NCBI GenBank assembly: GCA_014621425.1 | Contig: JAANBB010000003.1 | Span: 248,001 to 312,000 of the forward strand | Length of the DNA stretch: 64,000 bases | Source: Cylindrodendrum hubeiense | Lineage: Eukaryota > Ascomycota > Sordariomycetes > Hypocreales > Nectriaceae | Direction: 5' to 3' | Shown: piece by piece, positions 59,083 through 64,000 of the stretch | Numbering within the stretch: the first letter of the stretch is position 1 | How the letters are laid out: each line of letters opens with the position of its first letter | The notes under the pieces: model-generated | What the model saw: the letters and a program-made list of their open reading frames with translations, nothing else | What the model was told of the DNA's origin: nothing | The model's database searches: none | Position numbers and translations under genes: made by a program

Positions 59083-60135
59083 ATGACGACCCGCACTATA
59101 CCTTCCGGCAGCATCACCATGTATGCTCCTCTACCTCAGTATCTTATCATGCAGCAAAATACCCAAGTGCAAGCCAACGCCGCTCACCGCCCGGCACCAG
59201 ATGTTTCCTTATCCATATTCATCATCGGTATGCGCGGTGCTGGCAAAACCACTTCTGGGCGCTGGATTGCCTCGCTCCTCTCGCGGACATTTGTCGATTT
59301 AGACGAGGAACTAGAACTTCGCAGCGGCTTGTCTTGCAGCAATATTGTTCGTCAACGAGGCTGGGACTTCTTCCGAGCCGAGGAGCTGAAATTACTACGG
59401 GATGTCATGCATTGCCAGCCCAAGGGGTGCGTTTTCTCATGTGGAGGTGGCATCGTCGAAATCCCCGAGGCTCGAGTCCTACTCAAATGCTGGCCCGGCC
59501 TCGTAATCCGTGTTCACCGTAACACGGAAGCTATGGTTAGCTATCTTATGATAGACAAGACACGGCCGGTGTACACTGAACATATCCGGGAGGTATATCA
59601 GAGGAGGAAGCCGTTCCTAGAGGACTGCAGCAATACGTTCTATTTGAGTACTCACTCCGACAATGTCGGAAATGAGCCACCACAGGACATGGTCTCGTTT
59701 ATAGATCGTGTTTGTTACGTTGAATCAGAGCAAGCCGCCAGCGCCATCAGTAGCATTGACGGGCTGCAGGTCCTAGCTGTCGATGGGCCAACCACCCTAG
59801 CAGAATCTTGGCATAAAACCGAGGAGGATATGCCAAGCGCCATTTATGGTCACAATGCCCTAAGGGTTCGGATTCAAGTCACGAAAGGTCTATGCTTGGA
59901 TGAAGCCGCTCTAAAGGTCGCCCAAGCACGTTGCAACACCAGGAAACCCTTGATTTTATCTTTGGATGTCCCCAATGCTGAGGCAATTCAGAGAGCCGTT
60001 GAGATATGTTCTCTAGCAGACAAAATGCGGGTTGAATTAGTTGTGTTACAGCTGAGACTAGCAAATGACGATGTCAGGAAAATACGGAGGACCTGTTTCT
60101 TTACTCAAGTAGTGGAGGAAACATCCAGGGGTTAG
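59083..60135 (+). CDS. Shikimate-kinase-domain protein, AROM/QutR-like and truncated
   Basis: Intronless frame of 350 residues starting MTTRTIPSGS. Residues 44-215 match the shikimate kinase domain of pentafunctional AROM and of the quinate repressor QutR. Visible are the Walker A loop IIGMRGAGKTTSGRW, FVDLDEELELRSGLS, IVRQRGWDFFRAEEL, VFSCGGGIVEIPEAR and DKTRPVYTEHIREVYQRRKP. The remaining 135 residues only vaguely resemble the start of a dehydroquinase domain. The frame then stops, whereas QutR and AROM continue through dehydroquinase and shikimate dehydrogenase domains. It is therefore a truncated or highly reduced QutR-like protein; catalytic text is intact, so a stand-alone kinase is also possible. 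It lies just upstream of decayed repeat sequence. Confidence 0.75.
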   Translation: MTTRTIPSGSITMYAPLPQYLIMQQNTQVQANAAHRPAPDVSLSIFIIGMRGAGKTTSGRWIASLLSRTFVDLDEELELRSGLSCSNIVRQRGWDFFRAEELKLLRDVMHCQPKGCVFSCGGGIVEIPEARVLLKCWPGLVIRVHRNTEAMVSYLMIDKTRPVYTEHIREVYQRRKPFLEDCSNTFYLSTHSDNVGNEPPQDMVSFIDRVCYVESEQAASAISSIDGLQVLAVDGPTTLAESWHKTEEDMPSAIYGHNALRVRIQVTKGLCLDEAALKVAQARCNTRKPLILSLDVPNAEAIQRAVEICSLADKMRVELVVLQLRLANDDVRKIRRTCFFTQVVEETSRG

Positions 60136-60569
60136 TGAGGCTGGAACTATCATATCACCTAAGGCTGGTAATTGTATATATTAGAGTATTCAGTAAACCA
60201 GTCCTACATAAAATAAACTTTAGTAGGTTGATATTATTTGGGAAGGCTGCACAAGGCTTTCGCTGCGGTTTCTGTCAGCACAGCACACCACTTGGAAAAA
60301 TATCTCCCTAGACAGTAATGAGACTGTATTTCTTCCCCTAAGAAACATATTATTTGGCTCGCAAATATACTGTAGAGTGCTTACTCAGAGCAGTGCCAAT
60401 GCGGCATCGGCAATTTATTCCACATCAGCAACAATCTAGCCAATATCTATAAGGCAGTGAGGCTCCCTCCCACTATTTAATGGAGGGCTTTGATGCTGTG
60501 GAGTGAGTGATGGAGACGTTCAGAACGGTTGTGGCGAGGATAGAGGTGAGATGAGGGACGACGAGAAGA
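60136..60569. other. AT-rich gap after the shikimate-kinase-like gene
   Basis: A/T-rich sequence with no gene. It could be decayed remainder of the QutR-like gene, though I see no residual dehydroquinase text. Confidence 0.3.
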
Positions 60570-60865
60570 ATCAGGCATCAGACATCGCATTGCGACAACT
60601 TTTCCCCATCGACTGTCCTTCACTTCTCATTAGCTTCACTGCTGTATCACAGCTGGCGGGTATTCTGATAATGGGGACTATATCCAGTATGATGATCTAT
60701 AGAGGAATCCTTTATCATCTGAGATATTTTCCCATTATTGGCCGCTTCTCGAACTTTATCGTCATACTCTCGGCGAAGAATCTGTATCTTTACGAGGGAG
60801 TCTAGTATCTCGATCATAAATATGGCGACTATATGAGAATCGATACGTCACCGAAAGTATGAAGC
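60570..60865 (+). pseudogene. Decayed copy of P450 exon 1 (3' half) and start of its intron 1
   Basis: The plus strand here matches the sense (minus) strand of 47450-47155. It begins ggcatcagacatcgcattgc against ggcatcaggcgtcgcattga. It runs through ctcattagcttcac, atgatgatctatagagga and ggccgcttctcgaactt to the splice-site stretch tacgtcaccgaaagtatg. The translation keeps ALRQLFP and SSMMIYRG but then reaches a stop at the codon tag (60805). The PGPFMA hinge is missing. It is a pseudogene relic. Confidence 0.85.
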
Positions 60866-60884
60866 CAATAGTTACTTATGAAAT

Positions 60885-61015
60885 AGGCCCGAAAGCTCGC
60901 ATTAGGAAAGCAACAGTTGATTGGCAGGGTCGCTGAAGATATACGCCCATGTTTGGACACCTGCATTTCCCCCTCACCCTTTGAGATCAAATGATAGGCT
61001 CGGTACTGCGACACC
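60885..61015 (+). repeat. Decayed copy of the P450 upstream region
   Basis: The plus strand matches the reverse complement of about 47990-47860, the region 270-400 bp upstream of the P450 start. Shared words include cagttgattg, gcccatgtttggacacctgca versus gcccacatttaaacgcctgca, and tttccccctcaccctttg versus tttcccctcactctttg. Differences are mainly transitions. Confidence 0.75.
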
Positions 61016-61330
61016 ATTATTAATGTAGTACTATATCAATACTAGAGAATACTATAGTGATATTACTGTGATACGGTAGTAAGAGCCGAGCTAAGCTAGA
61101 TATTATAATATAGGTAATTGTATCCCCTTTATCTACTTTAATCAATATAGTAGATATATTCAGGTAGGATAGTAGAATTCAATAAATACTCAGCCTGTAT
61201 CTATTATAAAGATATCGTATTATAAATACCTAATAATCTAATACTAAAAGTATATATATACGCCTGTTTATAATCTTATCCTATTATAGCTCTCTTTGCT
61301 AAACCTAATGATAATAAGTTATCAGTTTAT
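61016..61330. repeat. AT-rich island, likely RIP-decayed sequence
   Basis: About 315 bp very rich in A, T and TA dinucleotides (for example tagatattataatataggt). It is embedded between P450-derived pieces. The composition is like RIP-mutated repeats in filamentous ascomycetes. No coding text remains. Confidence 0.6.
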
Positions 61331-61344
61331 GCTATGAAGATAAA

Positions 61345-61455
61345 TGGATGTTACTATCCGTAATATGTTACACCTAGGTCTTTTCTGAGTAGAAGAATAG
61401 GACCTTGAGCTAACCAAACTGATAAGTGGTGTCTTTCGGTATTATGTGAGCCGCG
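61345..61455 (+). pseudogene. Decayed copy of P450 exon 1 (5' half)
   Basis: The plus strand matches the sense strand of about 47560-47450. Examples are ttacacctaggtcttttctg against ttgcacctatgccttttccg, gagtagaagaatagga against gagtaggagaatggga, and aaactgataagtggtg against aaactcgtaagtggcg. The changes are mostly G to A and C to T. Together with 60570-60865 this covers most of exon 1, but in reversed order. Confidence 0.8.
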
Positions 61456-62208
61456 AGAGACAGATTCTGGGCAATGAAACATATGCTTCGCTGGTAGCAG
61501 TATATCACTCATCATTTTCGAGACATTCAGTCGATCATAAGCACGAATGGTCTTTCGCATATTGAATACAGGGTGAATCTCACCAGAGTCCCTCAACGCA
61601 AATACCGTAGGATCTCCGATTTCTAGACGCGCTTCCCGCCGCTCAACTCACTTTGTCACATGTCGAGCCTTGTTTCTGTGCATTATTTTACGCTTTTTGA
61701 TTTTGGTAAATACACCGAGCTCCGAGACGATATCTGCAGTAGATCTAACGCAGCTGCAGCAAACAATCAGATGGTTGTTGACTATGCACCAATGTTCTTA
61801 CCACACCGACTGTTATGGGTATGCGAAGATGCGGGGAAGTAGACATCTGGGAAATAAGCTTCATTTGGAAAATCGATTTTACGCTGTGTTCCCGATCATG
61901 GCTGACCGGAGTCTGAAGCGTCGGGTTTCGATGCACCTACAACATGCATGTCAGCCCTCTTTTCTGTCTGTCTCGGCGCAACTCGGTGGAATGATGATAC
62001 GAGGAGAGGAAGAGGGCGTTAAATTTAGGCCGAGTCGTCGCAACGGACTATTGATTTGACCCGAGTAGTTGAAAGGAGCACCGAGGACTTTCTATTTTAC
62101 TCGAAGACCGAACTGCCTATTTCCAGCATGACAACGACTAGCTAAACTTCTTAGCTGGCAACCTGCTTACAATTCTTTTTCCCTGGGCAAGCTTGCTCAA
62201 CTCTCAAA
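61456..62208. other. Intergenic region before the carboxylesterase, no gene seen
   Basis: Short frames on both strands (for example 61670-62059 plus) have no recognisable family. The last 150 bp form the esterase promoter and leader. Confidence 0.3.
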
Positions 62209-63958
62209 ATGCTAGTAAATAATCTCATCCGCGTGGCTTTAGCTCTCGCTTCCTACACTCAAATCGCTACAAGCATAGCAGTTGTGGACTTGGGCTACGC
62301 CAAATACGCCGGCGACAGTCTCGCAGCTGGAGTGGATCAGTTTTTGGGCATGCGATATGCGAGGCCGCCAATTGGAGATTTGAGATTCCGAGCTCCTCAA
62401 AAACCACAAACTGAATTCGGAATCAAGTCCGCGACTCAGGTATGTTGCTATCTCAAGTGCAAATTTGGGGTTGTAATGATGAAGCAGTGACATTGCTAAA
62501 CACCTTCATGGCTGTAGTTTGGCAAGGCTTGCATCGGCCCCGGCCATGTTCCAAGTTCCTCACTCGGAGAGGACTGCCTCTTTGTCAATGTCTTCAAGCC
62601 GTCAAACGCAAATAAGAGATCGAAACTTCCAGTGTGGGTCTACATTCAGGGCGGAGGGTACAAAACCAATCCCAACACCAATTACAATGGAACAAAGGTT
62701 GTCGTGGAATCCAGTCGCAGCATTGTTTTCGTAAATTTCAACTACCGAGTTGGTCCATTAGGTTTCTTGGCCAGCCAGAAAGTCAAAAAAGGTGATCTAA
62801 ATGCTGGCCTTCTTGACCAGAGAAGACTCCTATGGTGGGTCAAGGAGCACATTGCTAAGGTGAGTTGAAGTGAAGACCTAAATCAAGTGGGGGAGGATAT
62901 ATGGACGATTCCAGGCTAATCCGTATGGCTAGTTCGGAGGAGACCCTGGTCATGTTGTGCTCCACGGCGTATCTGCTGGTGGAGGTTCTATCTCCCATCA
63001 TCTGACGGCATACGGCGCGCGCGACGATAAGCTGTTTGTTGCCGCTGGTCTCCAATCTCCGTTCTGGCCAACGCTGCGGACCGTTGCAGAGTCCGAGTTT
63101 CAATTTGACCGCCTTGTTCAGAACACGAACTGTGCCGATCAGAAAGACGCCCTGGCATGCCTGCGCTCAGCACCTTTGGCTGGCCTCATCAACGCCGCTG
63201 TTACGAGCCCTTACCCTGGGGCTAGCATTCTGCCACTTCCCACCTTCTACTGGCTCCCAGTCATTGATGGGGACTTTGTTCGAGATCACCTCTCTAATCT
63301 CTTTGGGAGCGGGAAGTTTGTCAAAGTTCCTATGCTCATCACCCATACTACCAATGAAGGATCTGAGTTCGCATACAACGCCAAAACTATGTGGGAAGTG
63401 CAGAACTTCTTGAAAAATAGTTACCCAAAGATGACTGCTGGGGAACTTGTAAAGGTTGCTGAAGCATACCCACTCACGGCCCCGGCACCATACCATAACG
63501 CCTACTTCCCATCTGCATCGGGCGCATATGGAGACAGGACATTTACCTGTGCAGGAAACGAAGTGGCGGCATCCGTCGCCAAGTTTCTTTCTTCGGGACG
63601 TGTCTGGAACTACAGGTTCAACGTTCAGGACCCGGTCAACGTCGTCATTGGCCTTGGTGTCCCACATGCCTTTGATACGGCTGCTATCTTGGGCGTGGGA
63701 TATGGAGGTATCGTTGCTGAATCTTACAAGACTGTCAACGCTGCCATTATCCCCATCACGATGAAATATTGGATCAGCTTTATCAGGTCCCTGGATCCAA
63801 ATATTTATAGAGCAGTGGGTGCACCGGTTTGGGAGCCCTGGGGCACAGGAAACGGCAAGAGGCTGAAACTTCAGACGAATGATGTCAAGCTTGAGGCGGT
63901 ACCACCGCTCTTGACAAAAAGGTGCGAGCTTTGGAAAACTCTATCGGGTTCGAGATAA
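62209..63958 (+). CDS. Type B carboxylesterase/lipase, secreted
   Basis: Alpha/beta-hydrolase of 532 residues; exons 62209-62439, 62518-62859 and 62933-63958. A signal peptide (MLVNNLIRVALALASYTQI) precedes FLGMRYARPPIGDLRFRAPQ, the family's N-terminal signature. EDCLFVNVFKP and WVYIQGGGY (oxyanion hole) follow. The nucleophile elbow is GHVVLHGVSAGGGS with Ser205. The acid is likely Glu333 in THTTNEGSEF, and the base is likely His436 in GLGVPHAFD. The third exon must begin at ttcggagg (62933): an earlier acceptor at 62914 would leave an in-frame stop. It is probably an extracellular esterase. No close functional link to its neighbours is seen. Confidence 0.9.
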
Positions 63959-64000
63959 GCATAAAAGGCAAATGATCACGACCAAGTTTGTTTATTTCAA

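Overview
The window is nuclear DNA of a filamentous ascomycete (Pezizomycotina, probably Sordariomycetes). The evidence is short GT-AG introns of about 44-130 nt with Zn2Cys6 regulators, a DUF3425 bZIP, DUF3433 and CBM1 families, and decayed AT-rich repeat relics. About 27 protein-coding genes can be modelled. Exon boundaries were set by hand from splice sites and family alignments held in memory, so single junctions may be off. No rRNA, tRNA, CRISPR array or intact transposon was recognised.

Layout. (1) 1-13.8 kb looks like an amino-acid or amine utilisation block: a 5'-truncated Zn2Cys6 regulator, a class V PLP aminotransferase, two APC-type permeases, a second Zn2Cys6 regulator, a DAO-type FAD oxidoreductase and a GNAT acetyltransferase. 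(2) 15.7-18.4 kb holds a large DUF3433 membrane protein. (3) 18.8-38.4 kb is the most unusual part. It holds hydroxymethylbilane synthase, the E1-beta, E1-alpha and E2 subunits of a branched-chain 2-oxoacid dehydrogenase side by side, an MFS transporter, a secreted CE5-CBM1 esterase, a 2-oxoglutarate-dehydrogenase-type E2, a class I aminotransferase, a DUF1338/HglS-type 2-oxoadipate dioxygenase and a frameshifted diaminopropionate-ammonia-lyase-like gene. (4) 39.4-47.6 kb has a GT8-like glycosyltransferase, a bZIP regulator and a cytochrome P450. (5) 49.3-58.2 kb has two Zn2Cys6 regulators flanking a DJ-1/PfpI (isonitrile-hydratase-like) protein and an arylsulfatase; the second regulator carries two complete zinc clusters. 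(6) 59-64 kb has a truncated shikimate-kinase/QutR-like gene, decayed copies of the P450 5' region, and a carboxylesterase.

How they may work together. In block 3 the four 2-oxoacid dehydrogenase parts all have mitochondrial-type N-termini and intact lipoyl or catalytic residues, so they could act with the shared E3. With an aminotransferase, HglS and an amino-acid lyase alongside, the block reads as a 2-oxoacid/amino-acid pathway. No PKS, NRPS or terpene synthase is in view. Whether these are the only copies in the genome or cluster-specific paralogues cannot be decided from this window. Signs of genome plasticity are clear: a 99-bp inverted copy of the ammonia-lyase 5' end differing only by transitions, and rearranged P450 relics 13 kb from the intact gene.
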